A DNA stretch of 64,000 nucleotides from Bacillota bacterium (GCA_023391005.1 JAEWBS010000022.1:1-64000); one strand, 5' to 3'; numbered from the stretch's first letter, positions 43,527 to 52,412 are shown. The notes: generated from the sequence alone by a model not told the origin. Made by a program: numbers and translations.

Positions 43527-44822
43527 ATGGAATCCTATCGCTTTATTTTTGATGTTGCCATCATTCTATTGGTAACAAAGTCCTTTTCGATTCTCACAAA
43601 AAAAGTGGATATGCCGCAGGTGGTGGGAGCGCTTTTGGCCGGCTTGTTACTCGGACCCAGCCTGATGGGGCTTGTAAAGCCCTCTGAGTTTATGAATCAG
43701 GTTTCGGAGCTTGGTGTTATTGTTCTGATGTTCGGGGCCGGTCTGCAGACCGATATCAAAGAGCTGCGCCGTTCCGGTAAGGCCGCCTTTTTTATTGCGC
43801 TTTGCGGCGTGCTGATTCCTTTGGCGGGCGGTTATTTTCTGGCAACCTTCTATAACCGCGGTCACGAGGTCTTTCTTGAAAACCTTTTTGTGGGCACCGT
43901 GCTGACCGCAACGTCGGTTTCAATCACGGTTGAAACACTCAAGGAGCTTGGCAAGCTTTCGACAAATTCCGGTAACGCCATCCTTGGCGCGGCGCTCATC
44001 GATGATATCATTGGTTTGGTGCTGCTGACAATGGTTACCGGCGCCGCCGACGCATCGGTCAGCATTATTACCGTTATCCTTAAAATTGTTGCGTTCTTCG
44101 GCATCAGCATGCTGGTGGGCGGCTTTTTGCACCGTCTTATTGAAAAATGGATGGAGTCGGCCTCGTGGGACCGTAAGCGCTTTGCGATTATTTCGCTGGC
44201 CTTTTGCTTCTTCTATGCCTATATCGCCGAGGCGGTCTTCGGTGTGGCCAATATTACCGGCGCGTTCATTGCGGGTCTGATCATTTCAAACACGATCCGT
44301 GCGACCTATGTTTCGTCCCGTTGCGAGATATTGTCCTATATGCTGCTTTCACCGATCTTTTTTGCCGGCATCGGTTTAAAAGTGACGCTGGATGCGCTGA
44401 ATATCAATACCATCATACTGTCGATTGCGATTCTTCTCATTGCAATTGTCACGAAGGTTGTGGGTTGCGGCGTCGGCGCCAAGCTGTGCGGCTATACAAA
44501 GGATGAATCGGTTCGCATCGGCGTCGGCATGATCTCACGCGGCGAGGTGGCGTTGATCGTTGCTAATAAGGGCATTGCCACCGGCTTAATGAATACGATC
44601 TTTCTTGTCCCGCTTGTGCTGATGGTGGTGGGTACCACCGTTGTAACGCCGATATTGCTGCGGATGGTCTATCCTAAGAGCAAGGCCGGCTCGTACGACG
44701 ATCTGGTGCACAGCGATCTGGTTGAAAACTACAGCGAGGTTCGAGATTTCGATTTGGCTTCTGAGACGATGCTGGATATACACCGTGAATTAAAGGGCAA
44801 CGATCCGAAGAAGAACCGATAG
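43527..44822 (+). CDS. cation:proton antiporter, CPA2 family
   Basis: 431 residues, about twelve helices. Typical segments: MPQVVGALLAGLLLGPSLMGL, MFGAGLQTDIKELRRSG, the transport-site ALIDDIIGLVLLTMV with paired Asp, FIAGLIISNT, and MISRGEVALIVANKG. It exchanges Na+ or K+ for H+. The short hydrophilic C-terminus has no TrkA-N domain, unlike Kef systems. The frame opens at a TTG at 43512, but ATG 43527 follows GAAAGG and fits the family start. Confidence 0.9.
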   Translation: MESYRFIFDVAIILLVTKSFSILTKKVDMPQVVGALLAGLLLGPSLMGLVKPSEFMNQVSELGVIVLMFGAGLQTDIKELRRSGKAAFFIALCGVLIPLAGGYFLATFYNRGHEVFLENLFVGTVLTATSVSITVETLKELGKLSTNSGNAILGAALIDDIIGLVLLTMVTGAADASVSIITVILKIVAFFGISMLVGGFLHRLIEKWMESASWDRKRFAIISLAFCFFYAYIAEAVFGVANITGAFIAGLIISNTIRATYVSSRCEILSYMLLSPIFFAGIGLKVTLDALNINTIILSIAILLIAIVTKVVGCGVGAKLCGYTKDESVRIGVGMISRGEVALIVANKGIATGLMNTIFLVPLVLMVVGTTVVTPILLRMVYPKSKAGSYDDLVHSDLVENYSEVRDFDLASETMLDIHRELKGNDPKKNR

Positions 44823-44921
44823 GGCTTAAAGCATGTGAACGCCTTGATGATATTTTATACGCAACGCCTTCTGTGCCGATGCTTGAATAACCTTGGGGCA
44901 GAAGGGTGGATTTAAACAGTT

Positions 44922-44952
44922 AAAAGCCCTGCAAAATGATGCAGGGCTTTTT
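44922..44952. terminator. bidirectional terminator
   Basis: AAAAGCCCTGC (44922-44932) pairs with GCAGGGCTTTT (44941-44951) with more T; it serves converging genes. Confidence 0.88.
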
Positions 44953-45000
44953 GCATTGCTTTTACAATCTCAGCCGATCAGCCTATGCGTACGATTTTGA

Positions 45001-45984
45001 TCATTTAGAAAACAGCTTTTGCCACCAACTTTTGGGGGCCTCGGGCTCCGGCTCGGGTAGGTCTATAGCGAAGGACGGCTTTGGCGTCTCAAATGCGTCA
45101 GGGAAGGCCTGCTTCATCAGATCCTCGAGCGCGAAAAACATCCGGGGCGACTGCCGCTCAAAGGCCCGTGCGTCGAAGGTGAAGATGCGCTCATAGGTCA
45201 CCGCCGAGGTTTTCTTATAATAATCGCTGCTTTGCAGCGCCGCCAGCGCGATCGACTCATCGCAGAAAATATAGTTGGGGTTTAACTCCGGCTCGGCCTC
45301 TAGCGGATAGTTCCATCCGGTGTGGGCGTCCCCTTGATTGTTAAAGCCCATAGCCGTGAGCAGTTGCCCCTCAAGCGTGTCGCCGGTGGCCATCACAAAC
45401 GGCAGCTGCCGCAGATAGATGGCCTTGTTCTCTTCGGGCGTCAGCGCCGACGAGACCGCTGTGTTGACATAGTCGAGCGTCACATCCATAAACAGCGAAA
45501 GCTGTTCGGCTTTAAAGTCCCCCGCCTTGCCGCCCTCAAACGCCGTGCAAAGCAGGCGGTAGTTTTCTGAGATACCGCTTAAAGTTTCAGCGCGGGTTAC
45601 CACAACGATCTGAACGCCCGCCGCCTCAAGGCTTTTGGCCGCTTTGGCGGGCAGTGCGGCGGAACAAAACAGCATGTCGGGCTCAAGCGCTAAAATCACC
45701 TCGGTGTCGGGCATGAGCGCCGTGCCGCAGGCGGTAAGGTCTTGCGCTGCGTCGGGCGGCTCGCAATAGTCGCTCACACCTACAATCCGCCCACCGTAGC
45801 CCAACGTAAACAGCGTGTCGGTCAAAGCGGGCGAGAGGGTGACGACCCGCCTTGGCGCATGGGTAAAGGTAACACTGCCCACCGTGATGGGCCAGCGGTC
45901 GTCCTTGCCCTTGGTGGTCGATCCGCAGGCGCAGCATATTATCAGCAACATACACGCCAACAGCGCGCATAAAAATTTTTTCAT
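45001..45984 (-). CDS. orphan BtuF/FepB-type metal-chelate-binding lipoprotein
   Basis: 327 residues. Signal peptide with lipobox near ICCAC (Cys20), then a class III helical-backbone receptor: RRVVTLSPALTDTLFTLGYGGRIVGVSDYC at the N-terminal lobe, EPDMLFCSAALP, and the second lobe from about 180. Such proteins feed siderophores, heme or cobalamin to FecCD-type ABC transporters, but no permease or ATPase gene lies nearby. It ends in a Pro/Glu linker and an aromatic/basic tail (PEPEAPKSWWQKLF), odd for a binding protein. AAGGAG precedes the ATG. Confidence 0.78.
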   Translation of the reverse strand: MKKFLCALLACMLLIICCACGSTTKGKDDRWPITVGSVTFTHAPRRVVTLSPALTDTLFTLGYGGRIVGVSDYCEPPDAAQDLTACGTALMPDTEVILALEPDMLFCSAALPAKAAKSLEAAGVQIVVVTRAETLSGISENYRLLCTAFEGGKAGDFKAEQLSLFMDVTLDYVNTAVSSALTPEENKAIYLRQLPFVMATGDTLEGQLLTAMGFNNQGDAHTGWNYPLEAEPELNPNYIFCDESIALAALQSSDYYKKTSAVTYERIFTFDARAFERQSPRMFFALEDLMKQAFPDAFETPKPSFAIDLPEPEPEAPKSWWQKLFSK

Positions 45985-46104
45985 CCGGGTTCTCCTTGTA
46001 TGTATAAATAGCGCCCCCTCATTTTAACGCAGCGGCGCGGGGCTTGTCAAATAAAATGCATCCGTTTGCAGGGTGTCATTTTTGGGAGACTTTGCTGCAA
46101 CAGG

Positions 46105-46133
46105 TTGATAAATTGACCTGCAGGCGGTATACT
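46105..46133 (+). promoter_or_regulatory. promoter of the 165-residue hypothetical gene
   Basis: TTGATA (46105-46110), 17 bases, TATACT (46128-46133), about 45 bases before the start codon. Confidence 0.65.
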
Positions 46134-46178
46134 TGATAATATTATATTCTGCATTGAAAGCAAGCGAGGTGCCTTGTG

Positions 46179-46676
46179 ATGAACTACCGCATTAAATATG
46201 TGCCGGGTGAGCCATGCTTTGACACGCTTGGCGTTATAAAGCTCAACTGTGCGCCCACGGTGCCGGTCAACGACCGCCTTTACGCGCAGGCGCAGCTGGG
46301 GCGCAATGACGACAGCCTTTTTATACGCATCCTCTCCTTTGAGACCCGGCCCGCCGCAAATGCCCGCCTGTCAGCCGAGCTTTGCTATGGCGACAAAGTG
46401 CTGTCGCTTTGGGTAACGGCCGACGGTCAGGCACAGGCCCATTGCGGCGCGCGGGATCTTACGACCGATTTAACCGCTTATATCACGCGGGGGGAGGATC
46501 TTCAGGGGGAATATTGGGCCGGTGTGCTGCTGTTCCCGCTCAAGACGCTGTTTACCGTGCTTGGGGCGGATGGCGGCGCCCTGCCGTTGACGCTGTCGGG
46601 CAATATCCTGCGGGAGAATCCCGCCCTTTCGTCTGCCGTTGCGCTTGGCGAAACGGTCGCTTTTACGCTTTCGTAA
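46179..46676 (+). CDS. hypothetical protein, beta-rich
   Basis: 165 residues, no signal peptide or membrane segment. Alternating hydrophobic text (RLYAQAQLGRNDDSLFIRILSFE, LSLWVTADGQAQAHCG) suggests a beta-sandwich, perhaps of the carbohydrate-binding type. It has its own promoter, a GAGG site and a strong terminator, so it is a real single-gene unit. I do not recognise the family. ATG 46179 or the GTG just before it may be used. Confidence 0.65.
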   Translation: MNYRIKYVPGEPCFDTLGVIKLNCAPTVPVNDRLYAQAQLGRNDDSLFIRILSFETRPAANARLSAELCYGDKVLSLWVTADGQAQAHCGARDLTTDLTAYITRGEDLQGEYWAGVLLFPLKTLFTVLGADGGALPLTLSGNILRENPALSSAVALGETVAFTLS

Positions 46677-46692
46677 GACGTTACCGCACGGC

Positions 46693-46726
46693 AAAACGCC
46701 CCGCCGGGCTTGGCGGGGCGTTTTTT
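46693..46726. terminator. bidirectional terminator
   Basis: AAAACGCCCCGCC (46693-46705) pairs perfectly with GGCGGGGCGTTTT (46712-46724), followed by T. It serves the hypothetical gene and the converging ridA. Confidence 0.9.
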
Positions 46727-46736
46727 GTTTGCCACG

Positions 46737-47117
46737 TTATTCCTTGTAAGCGACCGCTTCAATTTCAACCAGAGCGGCCTTGGGCAGCGCCGCAACCTCA
46801 AAGGCCGCGCGCGCCGGGCAGTCCTGAAGGAAGAACTTCGCATATTCCTGATTCATGGGTACGAAATCTCCGATGTTCTGAAGTAAAACGGTTGTTTTGA
46901 CCACATCGCCGTAATCCATCCCCGCCTCGTTTAGAATAGCGCCGATATTTTTGAGCGCCTGTGTCGTCTGGGCGGCGATGTCGGCCCCGGCGAATTCACC
47001 GGTCGCGGGGTCAATGGGCAACTGCCCTGAAATATAAAGGAAATTACCGGCGCGAACCGCCTGAGAATACGGTCCGATCGCACCCGGAGCGTTCTTGCTT
47101 GAAATGATTTGTTTCAT
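46737..47117 (-). CDS. ridA: RidA family enamine/imine deaminase
   Basis: 126 residues, standard RidA length. It hydrolyses reactive enamine/imine intermediates from PLP enzymes. GPYSQAVRAGNFLYISGQLPIDP at the N-terminus, the conserved Arg in CPARAAFEVAALPKAALVEIEAVAY near the C-terminus, and TTVLLQNIGDF between. The stop is 10 bases after a shared terminator. Useful beside pathways that form 2-aminoacrylate, such as cysteine breakdown. Confidence 0.93.
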   Translation of the reverse strand: MKQIISSKNAPGAIGPYSQAVRAGNFLYISGQLPIDPATGEFAGADIAAQTTQALKNIGAILNEAGMDYGDVVKTTVLLQNIGDFVPMNQEYAKFFLQDCPARAAFEVAALPKAALVEIEAVAYKE

Positions 47118-47225
47118 GAATTTTCCACCAGCCTTTTATTCTTATCGTAGCATAAATGAGGGCGGCTCGTCAATTTGAGCGCGCTATTTTCTGTGCGGCC
47201 TTGGCCGCTTTTCAAATTATGAATG

Positions 47226-47630
47226 TCAATCCCACAGCGTGGTGATGAACATGGGGGCTTCATCCTGCCCGCGTTCAAACCCGCAGGCCTCATAAAACGC
47301 AACCGCCGTGTTATAGGCGATCAGTACAATCCGGAGATAGGTCTGATAATGCTGCTTTGCCATTTCCAACAGCTGTCGGCCGATGCCGTGACGCTGATAG
47401 TCGGGGTGCACGAGAAAGTAGTGAATATAAGCCGTCATCACGCCGTCATCCATTGCGCCCAGCAGCCCAACCAGTCTGTCGCCATCCCATGCGGTATATA
47501 CCGTTTCATAGTTTTTCATCGCGGCACAAAGCTTATCAGGGTAGTGCCCGCTTGACCATTCCAGTGCCAGAAACAGTGCTTCAAGCTGTGCCTTGTCGAT
47601 ATCGCGCGTCGTTTTGTAGCTGATCTGCAT
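47226..47630 (-). CDS. GNAT family N-acetyltransferase
   Basis: 134 residues with the GNAT fold. The acetyl-CoA loop is LVHPDYQRHGIGRQLLEMA, followed by NTAVAFYEACGFERG. Substrate unknown. AGGAGG precedes the ATG. The gene lies between ridA and the Crp/Fnr regulator and shows no operon link to either. Confidence 0.88.
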   Translation of the reverse strand: MQISYKTTRDIDKAQLEALFLALEWSSGHYPDKLCAAMKNYETVYTAWDGDRLVGLLGAMDDGVMTAYIHYFLVHPDYQRHGIGRQLLEMAKQHYQTYLRIVLIAYNTAVAFYEACGFERGQDEAPMFITTLWD

Positions 47631-47836
47631 GGCCTCATCCTCCTAAAATTGCAGTATCCTTTATTATAGCAGGGCTTCTTTTGAAAAACCAGTCGACGCA
47701 GGTCGCCGGACGGCGTTTAAATCCACATGAAGCCAAACTGAGAAATCCTTTAAATGAATTTTTGCTCAGACGCACTTTATGCGGCCTTTTATGCTAGAAT
47801 AGTAGAAACTACTGATTTAAGAAAGGGGCGCGTTGT

Positions 47837-48529
47837 ATGCTACTGCCCGATTGCACAGATCTGTTTATTAAAACGCTCTCGTTTTGGGAGCAGCTTTCAG
47901 AACCCGAAAAGCGTCTTCTTTGCGACAATACCATGCCGGTCAGATACGCGAAGGGCACCGTTGTTCACGGCGGCGGCGAGGACTGTATTGGTGTTATACT
48001 GCTAAAAAGCGGACAGCTGCGCACCTATATCTTGTCGGAGGATGGCCGCGACGTCACGCTATACCGCCTGTTTAAGGGCGACGTCTGCGTTTTGTCGGCT
48101 TCCTGCGTGCTTGATGCCATCACCTTTGATGTGTTTATCGACGCGGAGGAGGATACCGAGATTCTGCTGATTAATTCCGCCATATTTCACCAGCTTGCCG
48201 ATCAGAACATCTATGTCAAATGCTTTGGTTATCAATTGGCCACGACCCGCTTCTCAGATGTGATGTGGGCGATGCAGCAGGTGCTGTTTATGAGCGCCGA
48301 TCAGCGTTTGGCGATTTTTTTAATCGATGAACTTTCGAAAAATGGCGGCGATGAAATAAAACTGACCCACGAACAAATTGCGCGCTATATGGGCAGCGCA
48401 CGGGAGGTCGTCAGCCGCATGCTTAAATATTTTGCGCAGGAAGGCGTTGTGACCCTCTCAAGAGGCGGGCTTAAGGTCGTTGATAAGGCGAAGCTGCGCC
48501 AGCTCGCACAGCGAACCAAGACGGCATAA
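47837..48529 (+). CDS. Crp/Fnr family transcriptional regulator with redox-type cysteines
   Basis: 230 residues. An N-terminal cyclic-nucleotide-type beta-barrel (KGTVVHGGGEDCIGVILLKSGQLRTYIL, VTLYRLFKGDVCVLSASC), a long dimer helix, and a C-terminal helix-turn-helix (LTHEQIARYMGSAREVVSRMLKYFAQEG). It lacks the four-Cys cluster of true FNR but carries Cys84 and Cys90 in GDVCVLSASC and scattered Cys at 6, 29 and 50. This hints at thiol or metal sensing. GAAAGGGG precedes the ATG. It faces the sulfur/redox gene set, whose two promoters carry matching Crp-like sites. Confidence 0.88.
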   Translation: MLLPDCTDLFIKTLSFWEQLSEPEKRLLCDNTMPVRYAKGTVVHGGGEDCIGVILLKSGQLRTYILSEDGRDVTLYRLFKGDVCVLSASCVLDAITFDVFIDAEEDTEILLINSAIFHQLADQNIYVKCFGYQLATTRFSDVMWAMQQVLFMSADQRLAIFLIDELSKNGGDEIKLTHEQIARYMGSAREVVSRMLKYFAQEGVVTLSRGGLKVVDKAKLRQLAQRTKTA

Positions 48530-48540
48530 CAAAACAGGGG

Positions 48541-48577
48541 CGGGCGCGGGAACACGAAGGTTCCCGCGCCCGGTTTT
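48541..48577 (+). terminator. terminator of the Crp/Fnr gene
   Basis: CGGGCGCGGGAA (48541-48552) pairs with TTCCCGCGCCCG (48561-48572), followed by GTTTT. Confidence 0.85.
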
Positions 48578-48668
48578 AAATGGGGGCGTAGAAAGCGAAT
48601 GGATTGCTGTGCCGTGATTCGGGAAAGGTGGCCCAGCGCCAGCGAATCGGTACAGCCTAAGACGGCGT

Positions 48669-51113
48669 TTAAATGAACAGCGACATGTCTGATTCCTCCG
48701 CGTTTGCGAGCATGGCGGCCGCACCTGCCAGCTTGACGCCGTCGATGAGCTCTTCTTTTGTGATGCCCATAACATCCATGCTCATTGAGCAGGCGATCAG
48801 CTCAACGCCATTTTGCTGGGCCAGACGGATTAGATCCTCAAGGCTGTCGACATTTTTGTTCTGCATGACACCGCGGATCATCTTAGCCCCCATGCCGCCC
48901 ATGTTCATTTTTGAAAGGCCGAGTTTTTTGCTGCCGCGTGGCATCATCATGCCGAACATCTTGGATATGAAGTCTTTGCGGACGCTGATTTTTTCAGGTT
49001 TGCGCAGAATATTAAGCCCCCAGAACGTAAAGAAAACGCTCACTTGACGGCCCATTGCCGCGGCGGCGTTGGCGATGATAAACGACGCGATGGCCTTGTC
49101 AAGATCGCCCGAAAAAACGATGATATTTTTCTTGTTGCTGTTGTGCCCTGTTGCGGCGGCCTGCGGGGCCTCGCCCTTCTGGATTCTGGCGGTGCTGATG
49201 CCCTTGCAGCTGTCGACCCGCAAAAGAATGTTGCCGGTTCGACGGCAGAAGCCGTCAAGGTCGCTGGCAAAGGCCGGGTCGCTGGTCGAAATCTCGATGA
49301 TATCGCCGGTCTTGGCGCAACCAAGCGCGTTGGAGAGTTTGACGATCGGCCCCGGGCAGGACAGGCCGCAGGCGTCGACGAGAATCACATCGCCCGCACA
49401 GGACTGCGGCTCGCGGCAGCAGTTGGACTGTGCGCCCGCCGCCAACGGCTGCGGACGCTTGCCATATATGGCATCATAAAGGCGGTAGCCGCCGGCGATC
49501 ACGGTGGCGTCAAAGCCCTTCTGCGTTAAAATTCTGGCGGCGATATACGCCCGAAGACCGATTTGGCAGGCGATATAAACCGGCTTCTGTTTATCGAGTG
49601 TATGCAGGCGTGCGCGTAGCCCACTGAGCGGGATGTTAACAAAGCCCGCGATATGGCCGCCCTCAAACTCCTCGGGCAGGCGGGTATCGAGCAGCGTCAC
49701 GCTGCCGTCGCGCGGCAGCGCGTCAACGTCGTGCCAATGAATCTGCTTCATCCTGCCGGTGAGGACGTTTTCAATGACAAAGCCCGCCATATTGACCGGG
49801 TCCTTGGCTGAGCTGTAGGGCGGCGCGTAGCACAGCTCCAGCTTGCAAAGATCTGTCGCGGTCATCTTGGCGCGGATTGCGGTGGCCAGTACGTCGCAGC
49901 GCTTATCGACGCCGTCGTAGCCGACGAGCTGCGCGCCGAGAACGCGCCCTGTCTCTGGCTCAAAGAGCGTTTTAATAGACATATTGGCGGCCCCGGGATA
50001 ATAGCCCGCGTGGCTGCCCGAATAGGTGAACACCTTGTCGTAGATGAGCCCCAGCCGCTTGGCTGTTTTTTCGTTGATACCGGTTGAAGCGACGGTCATG
50101 TCGAATACCTTGAGGATTGAAGACCCCTGCGTGCCCGGGTAGACGCTGGGAATGCCGCAGATATTATCCGCCGCGATACGCCCCTGCTTGTTGGCGGGGC
50201 CCGCGAGCGGCACATAGCATTTTTGCCCGGTGACGCTGTCGGCCACCTCAACCGCGTCACCCACGGCATAGACATCGGGGGCCGAGGTTTGCATGTGGGC
50301 GTCCACGACAATCGCGCCGCGTGGATTTAACGTGATACCCGCCTCTTTGGCGAGCGCGGTCTCGGGCTTTACGCCGATGGCCATGATAAGCATGTCGGCT
50401 TCCACTTGGCCGCGGTCCAACTCGATGTGCAGGCGGCAGCCGTCGTCCCGCATGCCCTTAACGCCGTTGCCAAGCTCAAGCCGAACGCCCTTGCTTTCAA
50501 TATGGCGGTGTACGTCGGCGGCCATGTCGGGGTCGATCGGCGCGATGACCTGATCGGCCATCTCGACAAGGGTGACGCAAAACCCGGCAGCGTGCAGGTT
50601 CTCGGCCATTTCAACGCCGATAAAGCCGCCGCCCATCACAACGGCGCTGCAAGGCTTGTGCTTTTCAATATAGTCCTTTATCCTGTAAGTATCGGGGATG
50701 TTGCGCAGCGTGAACACCTTATCGGAATCGCTACCCGGAATCGGCGGGCGCAGCGGTTCGGCCCCCATCGAGAGCACAAGCTTATCGTAGCTTTCTTTAT
50801 AGCGCGTGCCGGTCTGTAGATTTTGCACCGTCACTGTCTTGTTCGTGGTATCAATGGCAGTCACCTCGTTGAATACCCGAACGTCGATGTTAAATTTGTC
50901 GATAAAGTCCTGCGGGGTCTGAACGGTCAGCGCCGATTTCTCTTTAATTTCTCCGCCGATGTAATAAGGCAATCCGCAGTTGGCGAATGAGACATATTCC
51001 CCACGCTCAAACATAATAATCTCGGCTTGCTCGTCAAGTCTGCGTAGCCTGGGCGCGGTCGAAGCGCCGCCCGCCACGCCGCCGACAATTAAAACCTTTT
51101 GTCCTGTGGTCAT
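48669..51113 (-). CDS. fusion: CoA-disulfide-reductase-like flavoprotein, rhodanese, TusA and DsrE domains
   Basis: 814 residues in four parts. 1 to ~450: FAD/NAD(P)H disulfide oxidoreductase with VLIVGGVAGGAS and the single redox Cys46 in SFANCGLPYYIGG, as in CoA-disulfide reductase and NADH oxidase. ~460-550: rhodanese with Cys516 in CQIGLRAY. ~577-645: TusA/SirA domain with Cys586 in CGLSCPGP. ~663-814: DsrE-like domain with Cys775 in ELIACSMSMD. This looks like a persulfide relay in one chain: reduce, accept, carry. It follows the thioredoxin gene by about 75 bases. The start is set at ATG 51113; the Shine-Dalgarno spacing is long. Confidence 0.92.
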   Translation of the reverse strand: MTTGQKVLIVGGVAGGASTAPRLRRLDEQAEIIMFERGEYVSFANCGLPYYIGGEIKEKSALTVQTPQDFIDKFNIDVRVFNEVTAIDTTNKTVTVQNLQTGTRYKESYDKLVLSMGAEPLRPPIPGSDSDKVFTLRNIPDTYRIKDYIEKHKPCSAVVMGGGFIGVEMAENLHAAGFCVTLVEMADQVIAPIDPDMAADVHRHIESKGVRLELGNGVKGMRDDGCRLHIELDRGQVEADMLIMAIGVKPETALAKEAGITLNPRGAIVVDAHMQTSAPDVYAVGDAVEVADSVTGQKCYVPLAGPANKQGRIAADNICGIPSVYPGTQGSSILKVFDMTVASTGINEKTAKRLGLIYDKVFTYSGSHAGYYPGAANMSIKTLFEPETGRVLGAQLVGYDGVDKRCDVLATAIRAKMTATDLCKLELCYAPPYSSAKDPVNMAGFVIENVLTGRMKQIHWHDVDALPRDGSVTLLDTRLPEEFEGGHIAGFVNIPLSGLRARLHTLDKQKPVYIACQIGLRAYIAARILTQKGFDATVIAGGYRLYDAIYGKRPQPLAAGAQSNCCREPQSCAGDVILVDACGLSCPGPIVKLSNALGCAKTGDIIEISTSDPAFASDLDGFCRRTGNILLRVDSCKGISTARIQKGEAPQAAATGHNSNKKNIIVFSGDLDKAIASFIIANAAAAMGRQVSVFFTFWGLNILRKPEKISVRKDFISKMFGMMMPRGSKKLGLSKMNMGGMGAKMIRGVMQNKNVDSLEDLIRLAQQNGVELIACSMSMDVMGITKEELIDGVKLAGAAAMLANAEESDMSLFI

Positions 51114-51186
51114 TTTTACCGCCGATCTCCTCTCTGACAACATAAACAGCGAGAGAAAAGTTCTTCCTCCCGCTGTTTAGCTTTTA

Positions 51187-51498
51187 TTAAACATTCAGCA
51201 TATTTAAAATGGTGGCTTTAGGCTTGACGCCGACCGATTGATTGACCACCTTGCCGTTCTTGACGAGAATCAGTGTCGGAATACTCATGACCTGAAACTG
51301 GCGTGCCAGCTCGGGCTGCTCGTCGACGTTGATCTTGCAGATCTTGGCTGAATCGGTTTCCTCGGCAATTTCATCCACGACCGGAGAAAGCATTCTGCAC
51401 GGGCCGCACCAAGTTGCCCAGAAATCAATAAGTACCGGCTTGTCGGACTCGAGCACCTCAGAATTGAAATTTTCTTTTGTTACTTTTAAGACCGCCAT
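51187..51498 (-). CDS. trxA: thioredoxin
   Basis: 103 residues, classic thioredoxin with FWATWCGPCRML (Cys31, Cys34) and the cis-Pro in SIPTLILVKNGK. It reduces disulfides or persulfides and here probably serves the fusion protein encoded next. No thioredoxin reductase gene is in the set. ATG 51498 has GGGAG at good spacing; the ATG two codons earlier is too close to it. Under the Crp-like promoter at 51536-51578. Confidence 0.92.
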   Translation of the reverse strand: MAVLKVTKENFNSEVLESDKPVLIDFWATWCGPCRMLSPVVDEIAEETDSAKICKINVDEQPELARQFQVMSIPTLILVKNGKVVNQSVGVKPKATILNMLNV

Positions 51499-51535
51499 GA
51501 TCATCGCTCCCTTTATCGGTTGTTGTAATGTTTAT

Positions 51536-51578
51536 ACTATATCGGTTTTCTTCGTGCTTTTCTGTAACTCAATCACAA
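51536..51578 (-). promoter_or_regulatory. Crp/Fnr-type site and promoter of trxA-fusion operon
   Basis: -10 TATAGT (51541-51536) with no good -35. Centred 31.5 bases upstream is TTGTGATTGAGTTACAG (51578-51562), which would put its centre near -41.5. That is the class II activator position. Confidence 0.65.
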
Positions 51579-51592
51579 AGTAAAATGTTCTT

Positions 51593-52186
51593 TTAAGGCT
51601 GCGGCGTTCGGTCATTTTGGCATTTTGCCTTACAGATTAGCTGGGTCATGGTGCCCATCGGGCAGTAGACGCACCACGAACGCGGTTTATAGGCCAGCAT
51701 GGTGATAAGCCCCAGCACCGTCGAGGTGAGCATGACGCTGTAAAACCCGAACGCGAACTGTGCCACCCACGACGTTACCGACGCGGTATAGGCCCAATGC
51801 CACGGCAGCCGGATGGTCCACAGCAACGTCACCACCTGACGCAGGCTGCCGGCTCCCGCAAAAACCAGCCAAGTGGCGGTCAACATATTCAGGAACATCA
51901 CCATAAAAAAGGCCAGAAAGCCGTAGCGGAAATAGGGGCTTCGCATCCACACGGGAATATCCCGGTTGCGGGAGAAGCCCAGCTGGTTCCCCAGCAGATC
52001 AAAGAGCTGCCCCCGCCCGCAATAGCGGTTGCAGTAGCTTTTGTGCCCGGTGGCAATCGCAATGATCAGCGGAATAAAAAAGCAGAGCAGCCCCACCCAC
52101 GCGAACAGGATGTTGAAAAAGCCCAGCACGATATAAAGGGCCGACAGCACCCAAAGGTAGTTATACCAGCGCTTTTGTTTTGTCAT
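51593..52186 (-). CDS. NapH/NosR-like 4Fe-4S membrane protein
   Basis: 197 residues with four or five helices. Two Cys clusters of the NapH type: YCNRYCGRGQLFDLLG near 52-67 and WCVYCPMGTMTQLIC near the C-terminus. It is a short version without the separate ferredoxin domain, which is encoded just upstream instead (4-base ATGA overlap). The family passes electrons between quinone pool and Fe-S carriers. Here it may link membrane electron flow to the sulfur/thiol proteins (inference). Confidence 0.85.
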   Translation of the reverse strand: MTKQKRWYNYLWVLSALYIVLGFFNILFAWVGLLCFFIPLIIAIATGHKSYCNRYCGRGQLFDLLGNQLGFSRNRDIPVWMRSPYFRYGFLAFFMVMFLNMLTATWLVFAGAGSLRQVVTLLWTIRLPWHWAYTASVTSWVAQFAFGFYSVMLTSTVLGLITMLAYKPRSWCVYCPMGTMTQLICKAKCQNDRTPQP

Positions 52187-52383
52187 GCGCGCACCTCGAT
52201 TCTAATCACCGAGGCCGGGCAGGCACGGGCACATTTACCGCATCCGACACATTTGTTTTCATCCACGACGGCAAAGCTGCCTTTGAAAATCTTGATGGCG
52301 TCAAGCGGACAGACGGCGGCGCAGCAGCCGCAGGCGACACAGGCGCTTTGGTCCACGACCGCCTTTCTTTTTGCTTTGTTCAC
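52183..52383 (-). CDS. 2[4Fe-4S] ferredoxin
   Basis: 66 residues with two complete clusters: CVACGCCAAVCP and CVGCGKCARACP. A GTG at 52383 is taken as start because the ATG at 52389 almost touches the GGAGG site; either is possible. First gene of the pair with the NapH-like protein. It has the second copy of the Crp-like site upstream. Confidence 0.9.
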   Translation of the reverse strand: MNKAKRKAVVDQSACVACGCCAAVCPLDAIKIFKGSFAVVDENKCVGCGKCARACPASVIRIEVRA

Positions 52384-52412
52384 GGGCATGACCTCCTATA
52401 ATCTATGCCGAT

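Noticed and set aside
47837..48529. True FNR (oxygen-sensing Fe-S regulator)
   Set aside because: The N-terminal three-Cys cluster and its partner Cys are not arranged as in FNR; cysteines are scattered.
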